Assembly: GCA_023665245.1 (NCBI GenBank)
Contig: JAMPEH010000080.1
Span: forward strand, 1-9,050
Direction: 5' to 3'
DNA: 9,050 nucleotides
Source: Muribaculaceae bacterium
GTDB taxonomy: Bacteria > Pseudomonadota > Alphaproteobacteria > Rs-D84
In this document: one piece after another, positions 1-5,994 of the stretch
Position numbering within the stretch: the first letter of the stretch is position 1
How the letters are laid out: each line of letters starts with the position of its first letter
Notes under the pieces: generated by a model
Databases searched by the model: none
What the model was told of the DNA's origin: nothing
The model's input: the letters and a program-made list of their open reading frames with translations, nothing else
Position numbers and translations under genes: made by a program

Positions 1-554
1 CCTTCATCCCCGCTGAACTCTGCTTCGGCGCACGCGGCACATTCTTCGCCCGCACATTCGACGTCGGCCTCGACATCAGCGTGGAGGTGATGGAGGCGGC
101 AGCACGCCACAAGGGTGCATCCGTAGTTGAGATCCTTCAAAACTGCGTGATCTTCAACAATGGCATCCACGCCAACATAGTAGACAAGGAGGTGCGCGAC
201 GACCACACCATCCACTTGAAGCACGGCGAGAAGATGCTCTTCGGAAAGGACCTCGACAAGGGCCTCGTGCAGGATGGCTTCAACGTGAAGGCAGTCTCTC
301 TCGGCGAGGACGGTTATACGATCGACGACGTGCTCGTGCACGACGCTCACTGCGAAAACAACTTCCTGCATCAGCAGCTGGCCATGATGGACGGCATCAC
401 CCTGCCGCTTGCGTTGGGAGTGATCCGCGACTACCAGGCCCCGACCTACGAGACCGAGGTGGCAAAGCAGGTGGAGGAAGTGAAGTCGAAGAAGAACTTC
501 GCCTCGCTCCGCGACATGGTGCTCCGCACCGCCGACACATGGGAAGTGAAATAA
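1..554 (+). CDS. korB: 2-oxoacid:ferredoxin oxidoreductase, beta subunit (3' part, 5' end outside window)
   Basis: The reading frame is open from base 3 and ends at TAA 552-554, so about 183 C-terminal residues are present and the start lies upstream; GTG 81 is internal. The translation begins FIPAELCFGARGTFFARTFD and continues through EVMEAAARHKGASVVEILQN, the usual pattern of the second half of the thiamine-diphosphate-binding beta subunit of 2-oxoglutarate/2-oxoacid:ferredoxin oxidoreductases. The C-terminal part (IRDYQAPTYETEVAKQ) fits the beta-subunit tail domain. The family oxidatively decarboxylates 2-oxoacids to acyl-CoA and reduces ferredoxin in the cytoplasm, together with an alpha subunit that would be expected just upstream. 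Codon use is GC-rich like fabF. A strong terminator follows at once, so this is the last gene of its operon. The exact substrate (2-oxoglutarate or a branched-chain oxoacid) cannot be told from this fragment. Confidence 0.88.
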   Translation, partial: FIPAELCFGARGTFFARTFDVGLDISVEVMEAAARHKGASVVEILQNCVIFNNGIHANIVDKEVRDDHTIHLKHGEKMLFGKDLDKGLVQDGFNVKAVSLGEDGYTIDDVLVHDAHCENNFLHQQLAMMDGITLPLALGVIRDYQAPTYETEVAKQVEEVKSKKNFASLRDMVLRTADTWEVK

Positions 555-560
555 AATTAA

Positions 561-595
561 AAATGGCTGAAAAATCTGATTTTTCAGCCATTTTT
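561..595 (+). terminator. Rho-independent terminator after the oxidoreductase gene
   Basis: A perfect 15-bp inverted repeat (561-575 with 579-593) encloses a 3-base CTG loop, and a run of five T (591-595) closes it. The core of the stem is AATGGCTGAAAAAT. The left arm begins with an A run, so it could also stop transcription from the other strand. It separates the oxidoreductase gene from the acpP promoter. Confidence 0.9.
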
Positions 596-646
596 GCATA
601 ATTTTATGCACAAGTGGGAAAATTTTGTGCATTTTTGGCCTAAAAA

Positions 647-678
647 TTTCGGTATATGGAATTTTTTGATTAGTTTTG
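647..678 (+). promoter_or_regulatory. Bacteroidetes-type promoter for acpP-fabF
   Basis: TAGTTTTG at 671-678 matches the Bacteroidetes -7 consensus TAnnTTTG perfectly. TTTC at 647-650, 20 nt upstream, matches three of four bases of the -33 TTTG element. Transcription would start near 682-688, giving a leader of roughly 45 nt before the acpP ATG at 731. No strong Shine-Dalgarno sequence precedes that ATG; the leader is A-rich, as is common in this phylum. Confidence 0.7.
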
Positions 679-730
679 CAGTCCCGAAAGAAAACAAACA
701 TCATATTATCAACTCAAAATTATCAAGATT

Positions 731-964
731 ATGTCTGATATCGAAAACAGAGTAAAGGCGATCATCGTCGAAAAACTCACCGTAGACGAAAACGAAGTAA
801 CACGTGAGGCAGGCTTCAGCACAGACCTCGGCGCTGATTCACTCGACACCGTAGAGCTCATCATGGAGTTCGAAAAACAGTTCGGCATCACAATTCCCGA
901 CGAAGACGCAGAGAAGATCTCTACAGTCGGTGACGCTATCGATTACATCGAAGCACACGTCTAA
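731..964 (+). CDS. acpP: Acyl carrier protein
   Basis: This 77-residue acidic protein has the normal length of bacterial AcpP. The signature [18 protein letters not shown] places the phosphopantetheine attachment Ser at residue 37 in the DSL motif, followed by the acidic recognition helix II. The C-terminal half ([20 protein letters not shown]) is typical. AcpP carries growing acyl chains as thioesters for all steps of type II fatty acid synthesis in the cytoplasm. It is first in a two-gene unit with fabF, which starts 91 bp downstream after a long hairpin, and is driven by the promoter at 647-678. ATG 731 fits the usual N-terminus ([16 protein letters not shown]). Confidence 0.98.
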   Translation: MSDIENRVKAIIVEKLTVDENEVTREAGFSTDLGADSLDTVELIMEFEKQFGITIPDEDAEKISTVGDAIDYIEAHV

Positions 965-979
965 AACTCAAATTCGCAT

Positions 980-1040
980 ATTATACTCAAGGTCAATGGT
1001 TTCCATCTCGAGAGAGAGGGAAACCAAATCTTGAGATAAT
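980..1040 (+). promoter_or_regulatory. Long hairpin in the acpP-fabF intergenic RNA
   Basis: The spacer contains two nested perfect stems on one axis. The outer stem pairs CTCAAG 986-991 with CTTGAG 1030-1035 and extends by five more pairs (980-984 with 1036-1040) past a bulged A at 985. The inner stem pairs TGGTTTCC 997-1004 with GGAAACCA 1019-1026. There is no T run after it, so it is unlikely to be an intrinsic terminator. It ends 15 nt before the fabF start, where an RNA structure could set the acpP:fabF ratio by processing or by protecting acpP mRNA. The structure is seen; the role is inferred. Confidence 0.6.
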
Positions 1041-1055
1041 AATCAAAAGAGAACT

Positions 1056-2318
1056 ATGGAATTAAAAAGAGTTGTAATCACGGGCCTCGGAGCCCTTACT
1101 CCCATCGGCAACGACGTTAAGACCGCTTGGGAAAACGCCAAGAAGGGAGTCAGCGGTGCCGGTCCCATCACTCATTTCGACGCATCCCTCTTCAAGACAA
1201 AGTTTGCATGCGAAGTGAAGGATTTCAATCCCGCCGACCATTTCGACCGCAAGAAGAGCCGTCAGCTCGACCTCTACGCCATGTATGCGCTGACAGCCGC
1301 CAACGAAGCCATCGAAGACTCCGGTCTTGAAAACGAAGGAGTCGACAAAAACCGCGTGGGCGTGATTTTTGCAGCAGGTATCGGTGGCCTTCACACTTTT
1401 GAGGAGGAAGCCGGATACTATGCGATGAACAAGGAGAACGGTCCTAAATACAATCCCTTCTTTATTCCGAAAATGATTGCGGACATCGCAGCCGGTCAGA
1501 TTTCCATCGACCATGGCTTCCGCGGTCCGAACTTCGCAACCGTATCAGCCTGCGCATCATCCAACAACGCACTGATCGACGCCTTCAACTATATCCGCCT
1601 CGGCATGGCCGACGCCATCGTGGCCGGCGGCGCTGAAGCAGCCGTCTACCCCGCAGGTGTGGGTGGTTTCAACAGCATGAAGGCTCTTTCCACCCGCAAC
1701 GACGAACCCGAGAAGGCATCCCGCCCGATGAGCGGAAGCCGCGATGGTTTCGTGATCGGTGAAGGCGCAGCAGCACTCGTGCTTGAGGAACTCGAACACG
1801 CCAAGGCACGCGGTGCGAAAATCTATGCTGAAGTGGCCGGCGGCGGTCTGAGCGCCGATGCCTACCACATCACAGCCACTCATCCCGAAGGTCTTGGAGC
1901 AACCCTCGTGATGGAAAACGCCCTTAAGGATGCCGGCATGAAGCCTGAAGACATCGACTACATCAACCTCCACGGCACCTCCACTCCGGTGGGCGACCTC
2001 AGCGAGGCCAAGGCCATCAAGAAAGTCTTCGGCGACCACGCCTACAAACTCAACCTCAGCTCCACAAAGTCTATGACAGGCCACCTTCTAGGCGCAGCTG
2101 GCGCCCTTGAGGCCATCTTCACTGTGAAGGCTGTCACAGACAACATTGTGCCGCCTACAATCAACCATGAGGAAGGCGACAACGATCCTGAAATCGACTA
2201 CGACATGAACTGGACCTTCAACAAGGCCCAGGAGCGCGAAGTGAACGCCGCCCTTTCCAACACCTTCGGCTTCGGCGGCCACAACGCAGCCCTCATCATC
2301 AAGAAATACAAGGAATAA
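1056..2318 (+). CDS. fabF: 3-oxoacyl-[acyl-carrier-protein] synthase II (KAS II)
   Basis: This 420-residue protein has the normal length of FabF and starts with the typical MELKRVVITGLGALTPIGND. The catalytic triad is complete: Cys166 in TVSACASS, His306 in LHGTSTPVGD and His343 in MTGHLLGAAGA, with the conserved Lys338 just before. The glycine-rich C-terminal strand ([15 protein letters not shown]) is intact. It condenses malonyl-ACP with acyl-ACP to extend fatty acids and works directly on the product of acpP upstream. Oddly, its last 99 bp (codon 389 to stop) occur again at 5995-6093 with only three synonymous differences. The present 3' end may therefore have been supplied by the integrated island that starts right after the stop codon. 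Confidence 0.97.
   Translation: MELKRVVITGLGALTPIGNDVKTAWENAKKGVSGAGPITHFDASLFKTKFACEVKDFNPADHFDRKKSRQLDLYAMYALTAANEAIEDSGLENEGVDKNRVGVIFAAGIGGLHTFEEEAGYYAMNKENGPKYNPFFIPKMIADIAAGQISIDHGFRGPNFATVSACASSNNALIDAFNYIRLGMADAIVAGGAEAAVYPAGVGGFNSMKALSTRNDEPEKASRPMSGSRDGFVIGEGAAALVLEELEHAKARGAKIYAEVAGGGLSADAYHITATHPEGLGATLVMENALKDAGMKPEDIDYINLHGTSTPVGDLSEAKAIKKVFGDHAYKLNLSSTKSMTGHLLGAAGALEAIFTVKAVTDNIVPPTINHEEGDNDPEIDYDMNWTFNKAQEREVNAALSNTFGFGGHNAALIIKKYKE
2220..2318 (+). repeat. 99-bp direct repeat, copy 1 (3' end of fabF)
   Basis: Bases 2220-2318 match 5995-6093 at 96 of 99 positions, at a constant offset of 3,775. The differences at 2228, 2255 and 2258 (Ala GCC/GCT, Leu CTT/CTC, Ser TCC/TCA) are all silent third-codon changes. 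Identity begins at codon 389 and stops exactly at the stop codon on the other side. This copy is part of the intact gene. Confidence 0.97.
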
Positions 2319-2373
2319 TCCTACGATATCCCCGCAAAGCACAATTTAGAAAGTGTCCCTGGTTCGTAGGATT
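2317..2373. repeat. Inverted repeat at the left edge of the island
   Basis: AATCCTACGA (2317-2326, overlapping the fabF stop codon) is the perfect reverse complement of TCGTAGGATT (2364-2373). The arms are 10 bp and the spacer is 37 bp. No T run follows immediately, so it is not a typical terminator. It could be a recombination site, a protein-binding site or an RNA structure at the end of the fabF message. Confidence 0.5.
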
Positions 2374-2410
2374 TCAATAAATCGTATTCCCCACCCAATC
2401 ACCTATATTG

Positions 2411-2450
2411 GCGGCTTCAGATTTTTCAATCCGGAGCCGCTGTATTTTTA
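2411..2450 (+). terminator. Probable terminator after fabF copy 1
   Basis: GCGGCTTC (2411-2418) pairs with GGAGCCGC (2433-2440) over 8 bp, including one G-U pair. The T-rich stretch TGTATTTTTA (2441-2450) follows. The 14-base loop is long, so strength is uncertain. It would stop the acpP-fabF transcript before the regulator gene. The same T-rich stretch includes TATTTTTA, a near match to a -7 box (2443-2450) that could serve the regulator gene. Confidence 0.5.
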
Positions 2451-2479
2451 ATGCCATCCCCATCCTCCACATACATTTT

Positions 2480-4123
2480 ATGAAAAAACTTCTGTCCTCA
2501 CTTTTGTCAGCCTTAACGGTTTCTCTTCTTTTTATTCTTTCAGCCTGTAGCCAGCCATCAGATACACGCCTCCTTGAAGCAGAGCGCCTTATGGAATCGC
2601 ATCCCGACTCCGCTCTCATGCTGCTGGAAGATACACATCTATCTGCCAATGCATCAGAATATAATAGACATTTATACAATATGCTTCTTATATATGCCAA
2701 ATATAAGAACTATATTGATGAAGATAATGATTCCACAATCACTGAAACTGCCTTATTTTTCATTGATAATGGTAATAAAAAATATGCAACAGAAGCTCTT
2801 TATCTTAGTGGTACAATTCAACTAAATATTGGCAAAATTGGTGAAGCTGCTGTGTCTTTCTCAAAAGGCTTGGAGATTGCAAAATCTATCAAAGACCGAT
2901 TTTGGGAAGGCCAATGTGCGCGTGGTCTATTCATCTTACATGGAAAAATACTTAATAGTTCTGCACAACTGCAATATGCCAGACAGGAATATGATTCATT
3001 TATCTCTGGAAATTATCAAGAGTGGATTCCATGGAGTCGACTGGATATTGCTACTGCTCTTTCCAACAATGGACAATATAAAAGAGGGTTGACCGAAGCG
3101 ACCAATTTATTAAACGAGACTCAACATCTAAAAGACTCCCTTTTGACATATAACACCCTAATACTGATTGCAACTATAGATGTTGCCTTTAAAAATTATG
3201 AAAATGCTATCGATAAATATGTATCGGCCTACTCTATGTATTCAAACCTATTATCAAACAACGATTTAAACAATCTTGCCGATGCAGTCAAAAATACAGA
3301 TAAGACCAAACTGTCACAAGATACAAAGAATATGATAGATAAAATCTTCACTAACTACAATTATCATTACATTCTTGAATCTTTTGATAATGAACATAAT
3401 TATCGGAACGCGTATAAGACTCTTAAGCAATACAAAGATGAGCAAGACTCGATAATTACAAGTATTCTTCACAATAATGTCTCGGAATCATTAAATCATT
3501 ATCTCGATACTCAAGAATCTATAAGGAAAGTCAAACAACTTAATGAACGATATATATGGATTTTGATATTGCTTGGTTCCATCGTTACGGCAACATGCAT
3601 TATCGTAATCTTGAGAAAAGATCTCGAAAAAAAAGATCAAATAAAACGCAAAATAGAAGAAGACATGGAAAACCTCAAGAAAGATTTCAGTCTGCTTCTT
3701 GAAAAGAAAAAGGTGATATCTGAATCTTTTCGCAATTATATTATAGCAAAATATGATAGTATTGACACTTTATGTGATAATTATTATGAAAAGCGAGTAT
3801 CTTATAAAACCAATAATAAACTTGCAAGTCAAATCAATGATATTGTTGCTGAATTTAATGATAAAAAATTTCTTGAAAAAGTATCATCGGAAGTGGATAG
3901 CTACACAGAAGGACTGTTTTCTTCATTTAAGAGTCATTTCCCGGATATAAAAGACGAGACATTAAAACTATATTTATATCTTATGTTGGGCTTTGGAACA
4001 CGCACCATTTCTGTCATAATGAATCAGGATCCTACAATAATCTACAATAGGAAATCTCGACTCAAGGCAAAGATACGAGAAAGCAACATTGAAAGGAAAG
4101 AAGAGCACCTTCAACTTCTATAA
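2480..4123 (+). CDS. Membrane-anchored TPR lipoprotein with C-terminal LuxR-like helix-turn-helix (putative regulator)
   Basis: I chose ATG 2480 (547 aa) because it opens a clear lipoprotein signal (MKKLLSSLLSALTVSLLFIL, then SAC with Cys23); the frame stays open upstream to a TTG at 2408 but would bury that signal. Residues 24-350 are helical and TPR-like, with the ERLMESHPDSALMLLED start common in Bacteroidetes regulators of this type. A transmembrane helix lies at about 359-378, a coiled coil at about 380-412, and a DNA-binding-like region at about 485-535 (LMLGFGTRTISVIMNQ, then YNRKSRLKAKI). This predicts a periplasmic sensor spanning the inner membrane with a cytoplasmic helix-turn-helix. 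Such proteins often control neighbouring genes, here the exported proteins that follow; that link is inferred. The gene is clearly AT-rich compared with fabF. I give no symbol. Confidence 0.8.
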   Translation: MKKLLSSLLSALTVSLLFILSACSQPSDTRLLEAERLMESHPDSALMLLEDTHLSANASEYNRHLYNMLLIYAKYKNYIDEDNDSTITETALFFIDNGNKKYATEALYLSGTIQLNIGKIGEAAVSFSKGLEIAKSIKDRFWEGQCARGLFILHGKILNSSAQLQYARQEYDSFISGNYQEWIPWSRLDIATALSNNGQYKRGLTEATNLLNETQHLKDSLLTYNTLILIATIDVAFKNYENAIDKYVSAYSMYSNLLSNNDLNNLADAVKNTDKTKLSQDTKNMIDKIFTNYNYHYILESFDNEHNYRNAYKTLKQYKDEQDSIITSILHNNVSESLNHYLDTQESIRKVKQLNERYIWILILLGSIVTATCIIVILRKDLEKKDQIKRKIEEDMENLKKDFSLLLEKKKVISESFRNYIIAKYDSIDTLCDNYYEKRVSYKTNNKLASQINDIVAEFNDKKFLEKVSSEVDSYTEGLFSSFKSHFPDIKDETLKLYLYLMLGFGTRTISVIMNQDPTIIYNRKSRLKAKIRESNIERKEEHLQLL

Positions 4124-4263
4124 TGAAGACTACAGGATGCTTTTCCCTAACCGGAAAAGGCATTAAAGTGCATATTGACAGACCCATTTTCAATCTTGAT
4201 AGATTTATAGATATTATTATCAAAAATTCCATTGATAAACAGCAATATACGTCACATAAATGA
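4123..4263 (+). CDS. Possible 46-aa small ORF coupled to the regulator gene
   Basis: An ATG at 4123 shares one base with the regulator stop codon (TAATG) and opens 46 codons to TGA 4261-4263. The product starts MKTTGCFSLTGKGIKVHIDR and is basic, with a hydrophobic, isoleucine-rich middle (FIDIIIK). The TAATG arrangement would allow translational coupling. It resembles no family I know, and an ORF of this length can arise by chance in AT-rich DNA. Its 5' part overlaps an imperfect hairpin at 4137-4163. Treat it as a candidate only. Confidence 0.27.
   Translation: MKTTGCFSLTGKGIKVHIDRPIFNLDRFIDIIIKNSIDKQQYTSHK
4137..4163 (+). promoter_or_regulatory. Hairpin just after the regulator gene
   Basis: TTTTCC (4141-4146) pairs with GGAAAA (4153-4158) around a 6-base loop. 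The stem continues with C4140-G4159 and, past a bulged G4160, ATG 4137-4139 with CAT 4161-4163. No T run follows, so intrinsic termination is doubtful. It could stabilise the 3' end of the regulator mRNA or cause partial attenuation. Confidence 0.35.
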
Positions 4264-4309
4264 TAGATTTTAAAACCATAATGGTAGCGGTATATTAGGT
4301 AAAATATTG

Positions 4310-4317
4310 TAATTTTG
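4310..4317 (+). promoter_or_regulatory. -7 promoter box upstream of the DUF3244-like gene
   Basis: TAATTTTG at 4310-4317 matches TAnnTTTG perfectly and lies 26 nt before the ATG at 4344. I see no good TTTG -33 element about 20 nt upstream. A promoter lacking its -33 box would suit activation by a regulator such as the TPR/HTH protein encoded just upstream; that is inference. Confidence 0.5.
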
Positions 4318-4343
4318 CGTTTGAAATTCTAAATCAAACAAAA

Positions 4344-4757
4344 ATGAAAACAAAGAAAATTCTTTTGCTGTTGGTAGCATATATCACTACAGCAATGGTT
4401 GCTTTTTCAGAACCACCAAAGCAACAAAATCCACCTCTGAACACCACCTCTGATAATACAGAGAAAAGTGGCACATCCATCCTAAGGCTCGTAAAAAGTG
4501 GTTCAGCCGTTAAACGCTCTCCATCTCGAAATTTTTTAGAACTATATTATGAAAGAGGAGTTCTGACAGTCCTGTCATCCACGAGGGAAGGTGAAATCAC
4601 AATTTCACTGAAAAATAACGAAAATCTTGAGACTATAGATATTGAGGGAATCATCATTGGAGAAAGCGTATACATCGATTTGGACTTTGGATTTTACAAC
4701 GTCCTGATAGAAGATTGTAACAACAACACTTACTCTGGAGAACTGGTGATTGAATAA
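4344..4757 (+). CDS. Small exported DUF3244-like protein
   Basis: The 137-residue product begins with a signal peptide (MKTKKILLLLVAYITTAMVAFS, probable cleavage near residues 20-22, no lipobox Cys). A Pro/Asn/Thr-rich linker follows to about residue 42. The remaining ~80 residues are beta-rich: AVKRSPSRNFLELYYERG, then strands around LTVLSS, ITISLKN and GELVIE. The KRSP...YY...G.L pattern and size resemble the DUF3244 family of small secreted Bacteroidetes proteins with an Ig-like fold and no settled function. It has its own -7 box at 4310-4317 and lies between the regulator and the lipoprotein gene, so it is a plausible target of that regulator. Family assignment is by eye and moderate; function is unknown. 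Confidence 0.65.
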   Translation: MKTKKILLLLVAYITTAMVAFSEPPKQQNPPLNTTSDNTEKSGTSILRLVKSGSAVKRSPSRNFLELYYERGVLTVLSSTREGEITISLKNNENLETIDIEGIIIGESVYIDLDFGFYNVLIEDCNNNTYSGELVIE

Positions 4758-4967
4758 ATACGGTGACATAACGCCACAGAATTCAATGTATCACGAATTC
4801 TGTCCAGGATTCTGACGAATGCCTTTCCCAACAAGCACAAAGATAATTTGAGCAATACTCACATAGCATAGATGCTCGTTTGAGTGCAACGTATGTTCTC
4901 AAGCAAAATCCTTACTTTATGAGTAGTCGACTAATGCATAACCTATATTAACATATAACAATTTATT
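4758..4967. other. Intergenic region with a 9-bp inverted repeat
   Basis: This 210-bp gap holds no ORF I would call. ACAGAATTC (4776-4784) is the perfect reverse complement of GAATTCTGT (4795-4803), with a 10-base spacer and no T run. It could be a weak transcript end for the DUF3244-like gene or a protein-binding site. TACTTTAT (4913-4920) is an imperfect -7 box about 48 nt before the lipoprotein ATG; a TTTG at 4879-4882 is too far away (30 nt) to be a convincing -33 partner. Confidence 0.4.
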
Positions 4968-5726
4968 ATGAAACATCTTAAATATTTTTCAAAGTTGACA
5001 ACTATATTGTCAATCGTCATACTTTCGTCATGTTCTTCCTACACCGATTTGTCTGTAGAATCCAATCAATCAAATGAAAGCATGCCAGAAGTTTCCATAG
5101 TTCCACTTTATGAGATGGAAAAAATATGCAATAACGTTGTTTCTCTATGTGATGCAAATGATGAAGCAACGCGGGCATTCCAAGGTGAAGCCAATCACCT
5201 ATCTGAGTCAACTGCCGCAAGTATCCAACGAACCGTTCAACCTCTAACAGAATCTGGCAAATCATATATAGATGCCATAATTATTTCATATCAGGCAGCG
5301 CTTGAGTCCAACTCCATACTTCAGGAAAATTTGCTGTCGGAAGAGGAATTAGAAATCCTCAATGATCTTTCCGAAGAAGAACTGACTTTTGTTGGGATGC
5401 AGTTAAGTATACTGTCCGATGTTTATGAAAATGCCGTTTTGGATGATGATGTAGAACTGCAAATCAGTTTGGACAAGTTTATGAATGACCCTCATGTCGT
5501 ATGTTTTATTAAAGCCATAGGTTTAGATAGCGCAGGTGGACTAATTGAAGGAATGGCTCAATTAATTGAAGGGAACGGGAATATATTTAAAAACCTTATA
5601 TCTGCTGAAGCCTATTTGAATGCCAAAACGATGTCGCAATTGTTGAAAGCAATGGGAGTCAAATATCTAGGATGGATAGGGGTTGGTGTAATGATTTATG
5701 ATTATTATCAATGTATAAATCATTGA
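4968..5726 (+). CDS. Unrecognised 252-aa lipoprotein with hydrophobic C-terminus
   Basis: I do not recognise this family. ATG 4968 opens a lipoprotein signal (MKHLKYFSKLTTILSIVILS, then SC with Cys22), so the protein should be lipid-anchored in the envelope. Residues 23-75 are Ser/Asn/Glu-rich. Residues 76-185 look alpha-helical, with an acidic repeat-like pair (LSEEELEILNDLSEEELTF). The last third is Gly-rich and hydrophobic (SAGGLIEGMAQLIEG, then [19 protein letters not shown] at about 230-248), a segment long enough to enter a membrane. Further Cys lie at 54, 61, 179 and 249. Its end overlaps the next gene by 16 bp, so the two are probably translated together and may interact. An effector paired with a membrane partner is one guess; a structural surface protein is another. 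Confidence 0.7.
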   Translation: MKHLKYFSKLTTILSIVILSSCSSYTDLSVESNQSNESMPEVSIVPLYEMEKICNNVVSLCDANDEATRAFQGEANHLSESTAASIQRTVQPLTESGKSYIDAIIISYQAALESNSILQENLLSEEELEILNDLSEEELTFVGMQLSILSDVYENAVLDDDVELQISLDKFMNDPHVVCFIKAIGLDSAGGLIEGMAQLIEGNGNIFKNLISAEAYLNAKTMSQLLKAMGVKYLGWIGVGVMIYDYYQCINH

Positions 5727-5992
5727 GAAGATTAATACAAACATTACGCATAGGAATAACGGACATAATCAATACAGCCTATCATAACCTGTGGTTGCTA
5801 ATCTGCATTTACAATATACTTGCCATCTATCTCCACTTTTCACGAACCCAAAGATTTTGGGATGTCCTTATTTCAGGTACTGTCATATCTATTTTATTCC
5901 ACTTGATGTCAATCAATAAAGATGACAAATTCATAAGAAACGTCATGGGTGTAATTTTTTTTAGTATTGCCTTACTGATTTACCCTAAATAA
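5711..5992 (+). CDS. Small membrane protein, three predicted helices
   Basis: This 93-residue protein starts at ATG 5711 inside the lipoprotein gene (16-bp overlap, different frame), which suggests translational coupling. A basic N-terminus ([13 protein letters not shown]) precedes three hydrophobic segments at about 27-43, 49-67 and 74-91, separated by short charged loops (FSRTQRF, NKDDKF). This is the size and form of many small membrane partner or immunity-type proteins, but no family is recognised. The 99-bp fabF repeat begins two bases after its stop codon, so the gene sits exactly at the right edge of the island. It has no terminator of its own; its transcript would run through the fabF fragment to the terminator at 6123-6156. 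The true C-terminus might have been trimmed at the junction. Confidence 0.6.
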   Translation: MYKSLRRLIQTLRIGITDIINTAYHNLWLLICIYNILAIYLHFSRTQRFWDVLISGTVISILFHLMSINKDDKFIRNVMGVIFFSIALLIYPK

Positions 5993-5994
5993 AT

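Larger units (their letters stand above)
2319..5994. mobile_element. AT-rich island inserted at the 3' end of fabF (putative integrated element)
   Basis: This 3,676-bp segment lies between the two copies of the 99-bp fabF 3' end and is visibly richer in A+T than the flanking core genes. It carries a TPR/HTH regulator, a DUF3244-like exported protein, a lipoprotein and a small membrane protein, which are accessory-type genes. Insertion at the end of a conserved gene with regeneration of that gene is known from site-specific integrative elements. No integrase, transposase or relaxase is present, so the piece could be mobilised in trans, be a decayed remnant, or have entered by homologous recombination. 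Recombination between the repeats would give a precise acpP-fabF-terminator arrangement. Confidence 0.55.

Noticed and set aside
81..83. GTG 81 as the start of the first gene
   Set aside because: The frame is open to the window edge and the upstream residues (FIPAELCFGARGTFFARTFD) are conserved family sequence, so the gene is simply truncated by the window.
1062..2084. Long minus-strand frames (150 and 175 codons) opposite fabF
   Set aside because: They are antisense shadows of the strongly conserved fabF frame, an effect of GC-rich codon bias. They have no family resemblance or promoter.
2408..2479. Upstream extension of the TPR regulator from TTG 2408
   Set aside because: It would place 24 residues before a clear lipoprotein signal and overlaps a likely terminator. 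ATG 2480 is the better start.
4843..4870. Short TGAG...CTCA inverted repeat in the intergenic region
   Set aside because: Four-base arms in AT-rich DNA are expected by chance.
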